From NCBI RefSeq assembly GCF_937988725.1, contig NZ_CALKHS010000009.1, positions 372,001-436,000 on the forward strand: a DNA stretch of 64,000 nucleotides, read 5' to 3'. The position numbers were made by a program, and so were the translations under genes. Shown in pieces: positions 27,659 through 36,092 of this stretch. The first letter of the stretch is position 1. Each line of letters starts with the position of its first letter. This stretch comes from an uncultured Castellaniella sp. (GTDB taxonomy: Bacteria > Pseudomonadota > Gammaproteobacteria > Burkholderiales > Burkholderiaceae_B). The notes beneath the pieces were generated by a model that saw only the letters and a list, made by a program, of their open reading frames with translations, was not told the DNA's origin and did not search any database.

Positions 27659-28912
27659 GTGGTATCGAAAAAGTCATTCGGCCTGTACGCGGCCTGGTCG
27701 GCGGTCGCCGCCTTGTCCGTCGGCGTCCCCGCCGCCCGGGCGGCCGGCCCCGCGCCGGCGGCCATCCAGACCGTTCCCGGCATGCCGCCCGTGGTCAATC
27801 CGCTCAACGTCTACAGCGAGATCGGGACCAGCCACCTGAGCCCTGCCGTCCGGAAGGATCTGCCGCGCGTCTACGTACCCAATCTGCGGTCCAATGACGT
27901 CTCGGTCATCGATCCGGACACGATGAAAGTCGTGGACACCTTCAAGGTCGGCAAGGGTCCGCAGCACGTCGTGCCTTCGTGGGACCTGCGCACCCTCTGG
28001 GTCGCCAACAACGCGGAGCGCACCCACGAGGGCAGCCTGACGCCCATCGATCCGCTGACGGGCAAGCCGGGGACGTCGGTGCCCGTCGATGATCCCTACA
28101 ACATGTATTTCACGCCGGATGGCAAATCGGCCATCGTCGTGGCAGAAGCCCGCAAGCGCCTGGATTTCCGCGACCCGCACACCATGGCCCTGCAATATTC
28201 CATCGACGTGCCGCAATGCGGCGGCCTGAACCACGCCGATTTCTCCATCGACGGCCGCTACGCGCTGTTCACCTGCGAATTCGATGGCAGCGTCGCCAAG
28301 ATCGACATGGTGAATCACACCGTGCTGGGCTATCTGCCCCTGCCCCTGCCGACGGCGCATGCGCAAGGCGCCGCCCATGCGGACGCCGCCGCCAAGCCCG
28401 CCAGGAAGATGAGGATGCCCAGGAAGGGCATGCCGCAGGACGTGCGCATCTCGCCGGACGGCAAGCGCTTCTACATCGCCGACATGATGGCCGACGGCGT
28501 CTTCGTCGTCGACGGGGACGCCTTCAAGCAGATCGGCTTCATCCCGGCCGGCCTGGGCACCCACGGCCTGTACCCCAGCCGGGACGGCAAATCCCTGTAC
28601 ATCACCAGCCGCGGCACCCACCAGATCCACGGCAAGCCCAAGGGCAAGGGCAGAGTCGCCGTCCTGGACTTCGCCACCGAAAAGATCGTGGCGGACTGGC
28701 CGATTCCCGGCGGCGGCAGCCCCGACATGGGCAACGTCAGCGCCGACGGCAAGTGGCTGTGGCTGTCAGGCCGGTTCGACGACGTGGTCTACCGCATCGA
28801 CACCAGAAACGGCGCCGTCCAGCAGATCAAGGTCGGCCAGGAACCCCACGGCCTGACCGTCTGGCCGCAACCGGGCCGCTATTCCCTGGGCCACACGGGC
28901 AATCTGCGCTAG
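27659..28912 (+). CDS. YncE-like beta-propeller periplasmic protein
   Basis: A 417-residue protein starting with GTG behind a good GGGAG site. A signal peptide (about 27 residues ending AARA) is followed by YVTN-type repeats, recognisable as VYVPNLRSNDVSVIDPDTMKVVDTFKVG, then PDGKSAIVV, DGRYALFTCEFDGSVAKIDM and later copies. Such seven-bladed propellers bind ligands or act as scaffolds; the role is unknown here. Between blades lies a basic Ala/Lys/Met-rich insertion (near KPARKMRMPRKGM). It follows the creatininase-like gene closely and may work with it in the periplasm. Confidence 0.82.
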   Translation: MVSKKSFGLYAAWSAVAALSVGVPAARAAGPAPAAIQTVPGMPPVVNPLNVYSEIGTSHLSPAVRKDLPRVYVPNLRSNDVSVIDPDTMKVVDTFKVGKGPQHVVPSWDLRTLWVANNAERTHEGSLTPIDPLTGKPGTSVPVDDPYNMYFTPDGKSAIVVAEARKRLDFRDPHTMALQYSIDVPQCGGLNHADFSIDGRYALFTCEFDGSVAKIDMVNHTVLGYLPLPLPTAHAQGAAHADAAAKPARKMRMPRKGMPQDVRISPDGKRFYIADMMADGVFVVDGDAFKQIGFIPAGLGTHGLYPSRDGKSLYITSRGTHQIHGKPKGKGRVAVLDFATEKIVADWPIPGGGSPDMGNVSADGKWLWLSGRFDDVVYRIDTRNGAVQQIKVGQEPHGLTVWPQPGRYSLGHTGNLR

Positions 28913-28944
28913 CGTCCCCGCCTGGGCGCGCGGGGAACGATCCG

Positions 28945-30849
28945 TCAAGTCCGCGCCGCGCCCAGATCGACCTTCACGCCGATTTCCCGGGCGGTCTCCT
29001 GGACCGCCACCAGCAGGCGCCGCGCCCCTGGGCTCTCCGTCTGCGCGGCGATCAGCGCCCCCGACACCCGCACATAATCCGGCCGCAATTCGTGCAGGTA
29101 CAGCAGGGCGTCGGGCTGCTCGGCGAAGCGCCGCAAGCCCAGCCGCACGCCATGCTCGCGCAGCATCTCGGAAAACTTCATGATCTGCGCCCGATACGAC
29201 ACCAGGCCGTAGGAATCCAGTTCGACCAGCAGGCTGGCGGCCTGATCCGGACGCCCCGTCAGGCGGGCGGCGACCTCGGCCCGGAAATCATCCTGCAGGA
29301 TGGACGCCAGGGACATGCGCAACGCCAGTTCGCCCGGGTGCGTCGCCAGCCAGTTCAGGCCCAGATTGACGGCCTGCGCATCGCAGGCGGCCGACAGCCC
29401 CAGGCGCACGGCGGGCGGCATGAACAGATACCCCGACAGCGGTTCGGACGCGCCGGGTTCCTGCAGCAGCAGGGTCCCCATCATGCAATCCGTGCCGGTC
29501 ACGGAAGATTCATCGCGCTGCAGGGCCAGGGAGAACCAGCCCTCGTCCAGCGCATTGCGCAGCAGGCTGCGCCAGGCCTGCTCGCCGCCGACCCGGCCCG
29601 CGGCGTCCTTGTGCATGTCCTGGTCGGGCAGATATTCGACTTCGTTGCTGCCGGCGCTTTCCGCGCGCATCAGGGCCTCGTCCAGGCGGACCAGCACATC
29701 GGAAAGATCCTCGCCGGGCTCATAGTCCGTCAGGACCATGCGCCAGCGGCACAGCCCCGCCTGGCCCAGCTGGATGCGCTGCGCCTGCAGGACGTCGGAC
29801 ACCGCCTTGGCGACCCGGACGGCCACCGGCCCGGGCATCATCGGCAGGACGAAGGCGAAGTCCGAGCCGTTGAGCCGCGCGAGCCAGGCCTGGGGCCCGA
29901 TCCGGACCCGCAGCAGTTCCAGCACCAGCCGCCCGACGTTGCGCAGCCACTGGTCCACCACCACCCGGCTCATGGACTGGTTCACGGCCTGCAGGTCGCA
30001 CTGGCGAAACAGCATGACATGGCCGCTGCTGCGGTCCTGGCTGGCGGGCTGCTCCAGCAGGCGCCGCAATTCGTTGATGAAATACTTGCGATTGGCCAGC
30101 CCCGTCACCGGATCCTGGTTCAATTCCAGTTGCAGGGACTCGATCCGGGCCTCGCGTTCGGTGGCGGTCGCCCGGACCTGCTCGTGCGTGCGCACGATGG
30201 CCTGCGAGACTTCCTGGAGCTCGAGGATGCCGGGGTGGCGCACCGGCGGCAGATCGGCCGTGCCGTCCCCGTCGGCCAGGGCGCGCACCCGCGTCATCAC
30301 GTCGTCATGCAGGGCGCGGCGCAGCCAGCGCATCAGCAGCCAGATGAACAGGCCCCACAGGATCCCCGCCCCCACGGTCAGGGCCACGATGCGCTCCGTG
30401 CTGGTCCACAGCGCGTCGCGCGCGTAGGCGTCGTTGGCCTGCAGACGCACCACGCCCAGTTGCGACCAGCCGTTCGTCACCTGGCGCTGGGCCTCGTGGC
30501 GCTGCAACGGCAGCAGATGGCTGAACCAGTCCGGCGCCTGCACGCGGTCGTCCTGCCCGTCGCCGATTTCCCGCCGGATCAGGATCCGCCCGGTCGGGTC
30601 CAGGAACTCCACCACCCGGAACTGGCCGCTGTCGAACAGCACCGAAATCAGCAATTCCCGCACGGTGGGGTCCTGGTTGGATGGCTGCGACAAGGTGAGC
30701 GCCAGGGACGTGGCCGTGGAATCGCTTTGCGCCTGCAGCTGGGCGTCCAGGTACTGGCGGGCCGAGCCGATGCTGAATATCGTCGCCCCGACCAGGATCA
30801 CCAGGATCGCCAGCGTCACACTCAACAGCAATTGTCTTAACAAGGACAT
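28945..30849 (-). CDS. lapD: LapD-type c-di-GMP receptor (degenerate GGDEF-EAL)
   Basis: An inner-membrane receptor that, with bound c-di-GMP, holds the protease LapG away from surface adhesins. The 634-residue protein has a first helix (about 7-28), a periplasmic sensor with G127-W128 (the Trp that docks LapG in known LapD), a second helix (about 153-174) and a HAMP region. The GGDEF domain reads NGSDF (327-331) in place of GGDEF, and the EAL motif is replaced by GTL-like residues. Both are therefore predicted inactive, as expected of a receptor. lapG precedes it in the same operon, 20 bp away. Confidence 0.88.
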   Translation of the reverse strand: MSLLRQLLLSVTLAILVILVGATIFSIGSARQYLDAQLQAQSDSTATSLALTLSQPSNQDPTVRELLISVLFDSGQFRVVEFLDPTGRILIRREIGDGQDDRVQAPDWFSHLLPLQRHEAQRQVTNGWSQLGVVRLQANDAYARDALWTSTERIVALTVGAGILWGLFIWLLMRWLRRALHDDVMTRVRALADGDGTADLPPVRHPGILELQEVSQAIVRTHEQVRATATEREARIESLQLELNQDPVTGLANRKYFINELRRLLEQPASQDRSSGHVMLFRQCDLQAVNQSMSRVVVDQWLRNVGRLVLELLRVRIGPQAWLARLNGSDFAFVLPMMPGPVAVRVAKAVSDVLQAQRIQLGQAGLCRWRMVLTDYEPGEDLSDVLVRLDEALMRAESAGSNEVEYLPDQDMHKDAAGRVGGEQAWRSLLRNALDEGWFSLALQRDESSVTGTDCMMGTLLLQEPGASEPLSGYLFMPPAVRLGLSAACDAQAVNLGLNWLATHPGELALRMSLASILQDDFRAEVAARLTGRPDQAASLLVELDSYGLVSYRAQIMKFSEMLREHGVRLGLRRFAEQPDALLYLHELRPDYVRVSGALIAAQTESPGARRLLVAVQETAREIGVKVDLGAART

Positions 30850-30869
30850 GACATTCCTTTTCTACGGAA

Positions 30870-31553
30870 TCAGGGTTGAAAGCCTTCGGCCCGCATCTTG
30901 CCGAGCAGGTCGCGCCAGCGCCCGATCTGATCGACCGATCGCCGGCCGCCGCCGGGCACATAGATCCCCTCGGCATTGAAGCTGAACACCGGCGTCAGGT
31001 CGGGACGCAGGTGCGCGGGCTGGATGCGGTCGACCAGGCTGTCGAGCACCAGGGGTTCGGCCTGCGGCGCGGGGTAGTAGCCGAGCACCATGTGCGCGAT
31101 GCTCTGGCTGCCGACCTGGGCGCGCACGTAGACCAGCCGCAGTTTGTCGGGCGACACTCCCAGGCGCAGCAGGGAAAAATATTTGCCAATGACATAGTCT
31201 TCACAATCCCCCGCCCCCTTCGCCAAGGATTCCAGCGGCGTGGCCCAGTAGTCGGTCTTGCCCCAGATGGTGATGTCTTCCCCGCCGATCAGGGCCTGGT
31301 TCCAGAACGCATTGACCTGCCGCAATTTTTCCTGTTCGTCGCCCCCCGCCGCCCGATCCAGCATGGCCTGCCAGGCCTGCACCGCCCGTTCGGCCTTGGC
31401 GCCATAGTGCTGGCGGGCATAGGCCGCCAGCTGCATCGGGTCGAACGTCAGGGCTGGCGCCGACCCCCAGGCCAGAGCCAGTCCCCAGACCAAGGCAGTC
31501 AGCCCCTGCAGCAGGCCCCGCACCCTGGCAGAAGCCTGCCGACGATCACGCAT
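30870..31553 (-). CDS. lapG: LapG-type periplasmic cysteine protease
   Basis: A 227-residue transglutaminase-like cysteine protease with an N-terminal export segment. The catalytic triad appears as C117 (GAGDCEDY), H154 (SIAHMVL) and D171 (VLDSL). The spacings of 37 and 17 residues equal those of C135-H172-D189 in P. fluorescens LapG. Flanking D116 and E118 match the calcium-binding acids. LapG cuts the N-terminus of RTX-type adhesins to release biofilms. No adhesin gene is in the window, so its target lies elsewhere. Confidence 0.93.
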   Translation of the reverse strand: MRDRRQASARVRGLLQGLTALVWGLALAWGSAPALTFDPMQLAAYARQHYGAKAERAVQAWQAMLDRAAGGDEQEKLRQVNAFWNQALIGGEDITIWGKTDYWATPLESLAKGAGDCEDYVIGKYFSLLRLGVSPDKLRLVYVRAQVGSQSIAHMVLGYYPAPQAEPLVLDSLVDRIQPAHLRPDLTPVFSFNAEGIYVPGGGRRSVDQIGRWRDLLGKMRAEGFQP

Positions 31554-31716
31554 TCATGGATTTTGATACAAAACCCAACCCACAGGAAGAGGACTGGGAA
31601 AAGGACGCTTGTTCCACGGAAAAGACGATAGTAATGGCGCGAACCGGCAACGCCTATTGGCGGGAAAGACAGGCCGCCCCAGGCGCCGACGGCGCACGCG
31701 TCGGAAGCAGGCCGCC

Positions 31717-32097
31717 TTACTCGCAGCGTTCCGATATTTCGATCAGGTTCAGATCGGGGTCGCGCAGATAGATGGACCGGATCGGAAAATTCGCGCCGGT
31801 GCGGCGCACCGGGCCTTCGATGATGTCGGCGCCTTTGGCCTGCAGGGTCGCGATGACCTCGTCCAGCGGACCGGACGCGATGAAGCACAAGTCCAGCGCC
31901 CCCGGCACCGGCAGGTGCGCCTTGGGTTCGAACTCGCGGCCCTTGACGTGCAGGTTGATCTTCTGTTCGCCGAACTTGAACGCCTTGCGGCCCTGTCCGA
32001 AGGTTTCCAGCGTCATGCCCAGCAGCCCGACGTAGAAGTCCACGCAAGCCTGCTCGTCGGTCGTGGTCAGGACCAGGTGGTCGAGATGGTCGATCAT
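31717..32097 (-). CDS. VOC-superfamily (glyoxalase-like) protein
   Basis: A 126-residue protein with two beta-alpha-beta-beta-beta modules of the vicinal oxygen chelate fold. It begins IDHLDHLVLTTTDEQACVDFY, which carries the first metal histidine, and ends IYLRDPDLNLIEISE with the metal glutamate. Function could be dioxygenase, lyase or fosfomycin-type. It lies 72 bp from arsC, but a link is not shown. Confidence 0.82.
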   Translation of the reverse strand: MIDHLDHLVLTTTDEQACVDFYVGLLGMTLETFGQGRKAFKFGEQKINLHVKGREFEPKAHLPVPGALDLCFIASGPLDEVIATLQAKGADIIEGPVRRTGANFPIRSIYLRDPDLNLIEISERCE

Positions 32098-32169
32098 GTT
32101 CTTGATTCCTTGTCGTGTTCCGATCGGCGCCGCCGGGCCCCGAGGCGCCCGCGCGGCCCCGAAACCCCG

Positions 32170-32529
32170 TCAGCGCCGGGGAAGAATGTCCAGGACCGTC
32201 TCGGAAGGCCGGCACAGGCGGGCGCCCAGGGGCGTGACCACGATGGGACGATTGATGAGGATCGGGTGCTGGAGCATGAAATCGATCAGCTGCTCGTCGG
32301 TCCACTTCGGATCCGACAGCCCCAGTTCATCGTACGGCGAACCCTTCTGCCGCAGGACGTCGCGCACGAGCACGCCCATGGCGGCGATCAGGCCCCGCAG
32401 GGTTTCACGGTCGGGCGGCGTCTTCAGGTATTCGATGACGGTCGGTTCCGCGCCGCTCTGGCGAATCAATTCCAGCGCCTTGCGCGACGTGCCGCAGGCA
32501 GGATTGTGATAGATGATGATTGAACTCAT
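32170..32529 (-). CDS. arsC: Glutaredoxin-type arsenate reductase
   Basis: A 119-residue ArsC-family protein. The catalytic cysteine is in IYHNPACGTSRKALELI, and the RPIVVTPLGARLCRPSE segment holds the arginines that bind the oxyanion. It reduces arsenate to arsenite using glutathione/glutaredoxin. No arsR, arsB or acr3 is adjacent, so it may be a general stress or Spx/ArsC-like member. Confidence 0.85.
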   Translation of the reverse strand: MSSIIIYHNPACGTSRKALELIRQSGAEPTVIEYLKTPPDRETLRGLIAAMGVLVRDVLRQKGSPYDELGLSDPKWTDEQLIDFMLQHPILINRPIVVTPLGARLCRPSETVLDILPRR

Positions 32530-32577
32530 GGGATGCCCTTCGATGCAAAGTTGAAATGTCGTCCTGCGCCCGGCCGA

Positions 32578-33216
32578 TCAACGACCCGGAGCCTGCTTCA
32601 GGCTGGCGTCGATCAGATGCGCCGCGGCGTCCGCCAGGTGCCGCACCGGGCCGTCCGCGCCGAGGATCTGGCTGGACACATAGGCGCCCTCCAGCAGCAG
32701 CTGCAGGCCGTCGCCCAGCGCCTCGGGGTCGCGGGCGCCCATCCGGCGCGCCAGGTCGGCCAGGCGTTCGCGCACTTTCCGTTTATTGGCCACCGACACC
32801 TGCCGGGCGGGATGGTCGGGCGCCGGGTACTCGATGCAGGCGTTGGTCAGGCCGCAGCCCCGGTACCCCGGCAGGCCCGTGCGCTCGGCCAGGCCGGTGA
32901 AATAGGCCAGGATCTGCGCGCGCGGATCCCCCGGATGGGCCTCGGCCGCCGCGTCGAAGCGGCGCCAGAACTCGAGCTCGTAATCCTGCAGGTAGGCGGC
33001 GGCCAGCTCGTCCTTCGAGGCGAAGCTGCGGTAGAGGCTGGGCTTGGTCACGCCCGCTTCGGCCACGATGGCGTCCACCCCCACCGCCCGGATTCCCTGG
33101 TGGTAGAACAGATCCCGCGCGCTGCTGCGGATGCGGTCGGCCGCGCGCGGCGACCCGGCCTTCGGCGCAGGCGTCCGGTCATCCGGCGGCGCGCTGGCTT
33201 GCGATGTCTTTTTCAT
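32578..33216 (-). CDS. TetR-family transcriptional regulator
   Basis: A 212-residue repressor. The N-terminal helix-turn-helix is AADRIRSSARDLFYHQGIRAVGVDAIVAEAGVTKPSLYRSF (about residues 25-65); the rest is the ligand-binding helical domain. The ATG at 33216 is used because earlier in-frame codons lie in the operator region. It is divergent from an MFS transporter and two operator copies lie between the starts, so it almost certainly represses both. Confidence 0.9.
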   Translation of the reverse strand: MKKTSQASAPPDDRTPAPKAGSPRAADRIRSSARDLFYHQGIRAVGVDAIVAEAGVTKPSLYRSFASKDELAAAYLQDYELEFWRRFDAAAEAHPGDPRAQILAYFTGLAERTGLPGYRGCGLTNACIEYPAPDHPARQVSVANKRKVRERLADLARRMGARDPEALGDGLQLLLEGAYVSSQILGADGPVRHLADAAAHLIDASLKQAPGR

Positions 33217-33232
33217 GATTTCGCTTGACGAC

Positions 33233-33286
33233 GTTACTGACCGGTACGTATTATAGGCCGTTCTCCTGAACGTACCGGTCAGTAAC
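33233..33286. promoter_or_regulatory. Twin TetR-type operators and divergent promoters
   Basis: Arms of 17 bp, GTTACTGACCGGTACGT (33233-33249) and its exact complement (33270-33286), face each other across 20 bp. Each arm contains the near-palindrome TACNNACCGGTNNGTA, typical of TetR operators. Rightward, TTGACG (33225-33230) and TATTAT (33249-33254), 18 bp apart, serve the MFS gene. Leftward, TATAAT (complement of 33250-33255) serves the regulator. Operators overlap both promoters and the second ends 5 bp before the MFS start. Confidence 0.75.
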
Positions 33287-33291
33287 ATACC

Positions 33292-34590
33292 ATGTCATCT
33301 CCCGCACGTCCCGCGAATTCCCCCCTCGTTTCCCGCCTGGGCCAGCGCTACGCCTTCGTCGTGGTCGGCGTCATCTTCTTCTGCCTGCTGTTCTCGGCCG
33401 GCCTGCGCGCCACGCCCAGCGTGCTGCTGGACCCGCTGCAGCAGGCCTTCGGCTGGAGCCGGGCCACCATCTCGCTGGCGGCGGCCATCGGCATTTTCTT
33501 CTATGGCATGGTGGGGCCCTTCGCCGCCGCCGCCATGGATCATTTCGGCCTGCGCCGCGTGCTGCTGGGGGCGCTGTTCGTCATGGCGGCCTCCTCCGCC
33601 GCCAGCGCCTACATGACCCAGACCTGGCATCTCCTCGCCCTGTGGGGCATTTTCTCGGGCATCGGTTCGGGCGCCGTGGCCACGGTGCTGGGCGCGACCA
33701 TCGCCAATCGCTGGTTCCACAAGCATCGCGGCCTGGCCATGGGGATCCTGACCGCCAGCACCGCCACCGGCAACCTGGTCTTCCTGCCCCTGCTGGCCGC
33801 CCTGGCCTCCTCCGGCGACTGGACGCGCGCGGTCTGGGTCGTGGCCGCCGCCATGATGGCGATGGCGCCCCTGGTCTGGCTGCTGGTGCCCGGCCTTCCG
33901 GCCGACGTGGGCCTGCTGCCCTACGGCAGCGACCCCGCCAACCCGCCCGCGCCCGCCGCGCCGCGCCCCGGCCTGATCGCCGCCACCTTCGGCGCGCTCA
34001 AGCGCGCCAGCCGCACCCGCGCCTTCTGGTTCCTGTTCGCCACCTTCTGGGTCTGCGGCTTCACCACCAACGGGCTGGTGGGCACGCACCTCATCGCCAT
34101 GTGCGGCGATCACGGCATCGCCGCCGTCCAGGCCGCGGGCCTGCTCGCCCTGATGGGCGTGTTCGACCTCGTCGGCACCACGGCGTCGGGCTGGCTGACC
34201 GACCGCTACGACCCGCGCAAGCTGCTCTTCGTCTACTACGGACTGCGCGGCATCTCGCTGATGATGCTGCCCTACACCGACTTCTCGCTCTACAGCCTGT
34301 CCATCTTCGCCGTGTTCTACGGCCTGGACTGGATCGCCACCGTGCCGCCCACGCTGCGGCTGGCCACCGACATCTTCGGCGACCGCGACGCCCCGGTCGT
34401 GTTCGGCTGGATCGTCGCCGGCCACCAGATCGGCGCCGCCACGGCAGCCTGGATGGGCGGCTTCGTCCGCGAAATTTCCGGCAGCTATCTGCTGGCCTTC
34501 GTGCTCTCGGGCGCCACCGGCCTCATCGCCGCCGTGATCGCGCTGATGATCAAGCGGCGGCCCGCGACGGGCGAACTGGCGATGGCCTGA
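33292..34590 (+). CDS. MFS transporter controlled by the adjacent TetR gene
   Basis: A 432-residue, 12-helix permease of the monocarboxylate/oxalate-formate antiporter type. Signs are LFSAGLRATPSVLLDPLQQAFGWSRATISLA near the N-terminus, GSGAVATVLGATIANRWFHKHRGLAMGI and DRYDPRKLLFVYYGLRGI. The substrate could be a carboxylate or drug. The start lies five bases after an operator and has no clear Shine-Dalgarno sequence. Confidence 0.87.
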   Translation: MSSPARPANSPLVSRLGQRYAFVVVGVIFFCLLFSAGLRATPSVLLDPLQQAFGWSRATISLAAAIGIFFYGMVGPFAAAAMDHFGLRRVLLGALFVMAASSAASAYMTQTWHLLALWGIFSGIGSGAVATVLGATIANRWFHKHRGLAMGILTASTATGNLVFLPLLAALASSGDWTRAVWVVAAAMMAMAPLVWLLVPGLPADVGLLPYGSDPANPPAPAAPRPGLIAATFGALKRASRTRAFWFLFATFWVCGFTTNGLVGTHLIAMCGDHGIAAVQAAGLLALMGVFDLVGTTASGWLTDRYDPRKLLFVYYGLRGISLMMLPYTDFSLYSLSIFAVFYGLDWIATVPPTLRLATDIFGDRDAPVVFGWIVAGHQIGAATAAWMGGFVREISGSYLLAFVLSGATGLIAAVIALMIKRRPATGELAMA

Positions 34591-34619
34591 GGCGGTGCCT
34601 GGTCAGCTTGCGCGTCCCG

Positions 34620-36092
34620 TCAGCACTCGCGGTAGCTGCCGGAAAAGATCTCGCTCACGGGGGGATGTCCATGAGTGCGCTCGGGGTACTTCCGGACGAG
34701 TCCGTCGAACTGGGCCTGAGCCCGGGCCTGAGCACGCTCCGCATCGAAGCCGGCCACCTGGCCGTCCCGGGCCGACAAGCGGCCGTCGACAAACACGGCC
34801 TTGACCAGGGAGCCATGCCCCCCGATCATGAGGGTCTGAACCGGGTCGATGGCGGGCCCGGTGCGCACGCTGGCCAGGTCGAACACCACGATATCGGCCT
34901 TGCAGCCGGCGGCCAGGCGCCCGATGTCGTCGCGGCCCAGCGCCCTGGCGCCGCCGAGGGTGGCCGCATCGTAGAATTCCTCCGCGCGGCAGGCATCGGC
35001 GCGGCCCTCCACCACACGGCACAGCATCATGCCGGCCGCCAGGTTCGCCAGCATGTCGGGCGGAGCGGTATCGGTGCCCATGGCCACATTGATGCCCATG
35101 TCCCGACAGCGGCGGAACGAACGCAGCACACTGCCGCCGCGCGCGGACACCAGCGGGCAGTGGACGATGCTCACGCCATGATCTCCGTAGAGCGCCAGAT
35201 CCTCGGGCGTGGCATGGGTGGCGTGGGGCGCGATGAGCCTGTCGGACAGCAGGCCGAGGCTGTGCAGCCAGCCTGGCGCGCCCATGCCGTGCAGGGCGCG
35301 CACCGTGTCCACTTCCATGGCCCCCTGGGCCATGTGCAGCCGAACCGGCAGGCCACGCTCCCGCGCGGCCCGCATCGTGGCCCGCAACAGATCGGCGGTG
35401 CAGGTTTCCACTCGGTCGGGCGCCAGCAGGGCGCGCACCAGGCCGCCATGACTGCCCTCGTAGCGTTCCTGGAAAGCCAGGGCGGCCTTCAGCCCCTCCA
35501 GGCCGCGCGACTCGTCGAAGCGCGGCTCGATGGCGCCATCCTGCTTCACCACCATGCCTCCTGAGCGATAGGCGGGACCCAGGTAGACGCGCAAGCCCAG
35601 TTCGGCGGCGATGTCGGCCGCGTCGGCGAACTCCTCCACCGTCTCGCCCCAGGCCCGGTAGAACAAGGAGGCGACGGGCGCCGCCGTGGTGATGCCGTTG
35701 CGCAGCAGCTGCGCGAAGGCATAGCGCTTCTGGAACGCCAGTTCCTGGGGGGTGTACATCTCGTAGGGACCGCGTGCGACGTAGGTCTCCGGCCAGACCC
35801 GGCCCTTTTTCCAGGCCGGCTGATTGTCGTAGGCGAGCACGGTCGTATCCAGATCCGACAGCGCATCGAGATCGACGAAGCCCGGCCCCACCAGGGCCGG
35901 CCCGAGATCGATGCGCCGGGCGACCGCGCCGGAATAGCGATGGCCCGCATACACGATCCGCGCGCCGTCGAACACCAGCTGTCCATCGCGGTACAGCACG
36001 TGCGCGCCATCCACATGCCCCATGACCCATTGCGCCTGCAACAGGGTGGGGCCTTCGGGGCGCCGGCCCAGCGCCAAGGTATCGAGCGTCAT
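34620..36092 (-). CDS. Amidohydrolase-superfamily protein lacking the first HxH motif
   Basis: A 490-residue protein of the TRZ/ATZ (cytosine deaminase-like) class. Visible ligands include H253 (RLHMAQG), H290/H293 (APHATHAT), H311 (VHCPLVS) and D341 (MGTDTAPPD). The normal HxH after the first barrel strand is replaced by D74-L75-D76 in GFVDLDALSDLD. Hence the metal site is altered or the protein is an unusual subfamily. It is the last gene of the dipeptide-transporter operon and overlaps the G3E GTPase stop by 4 bp. The longer open frame upstream runs inside that gene. Confidence 0.78.
   Translation of the reverse strand: MTLDTLALGRRPEGPTLLQAQWVMGHVDGAHVLYRDGQLVFDGARIVYAGHRYSGAVARRIDLGPALVGPGFVDLDALSDLDTTVLAYDNQPAWKKGRVWPETYVARGPYEMYTPQELAFQKRYAFAQLLRNGITTAAPVASLFYRAWGETVEEFADAADIAAELGLRVYLGPAYRSGGMVVKQDGAIEPRFDESRGLEGLKAALAFQERYEGSHGGLVRALLAPDRVETCTADLLRATMRAARERGLPVRLHMAQGAMEVDTVRALHGMGAPGWLHSLGLLSDRLIAPHATHATPEDLALYGDHGVSIVHCPLVSARGGSVLRSFRRCRDMGINVAMGTDTAPPDMLANLAAGMMLCRVVEGRADACRAEEFYDAATLGGARALGRDDIGRLAAGCKADIVVFDLASVRTGPAIDPVQTLMIGGHGSLVKAVFVDGRLSARDGQVAGFDAERAQARAQAQFDGLVRKYPERTHGHPPVSEIFSGSYREC

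Noticed and set aside
28216..30840. 874-codon plus-strand open frame across the lapD region
   Set aside because: Antisense to LapD, which has coherent domains; translation is low-complexity.
32170..34590. An arsenic-resistance operon
   Set aside because: Only arsC is present; the nearby TetR/MFS pair is not ArsR/ArsB-like and has its own operators.
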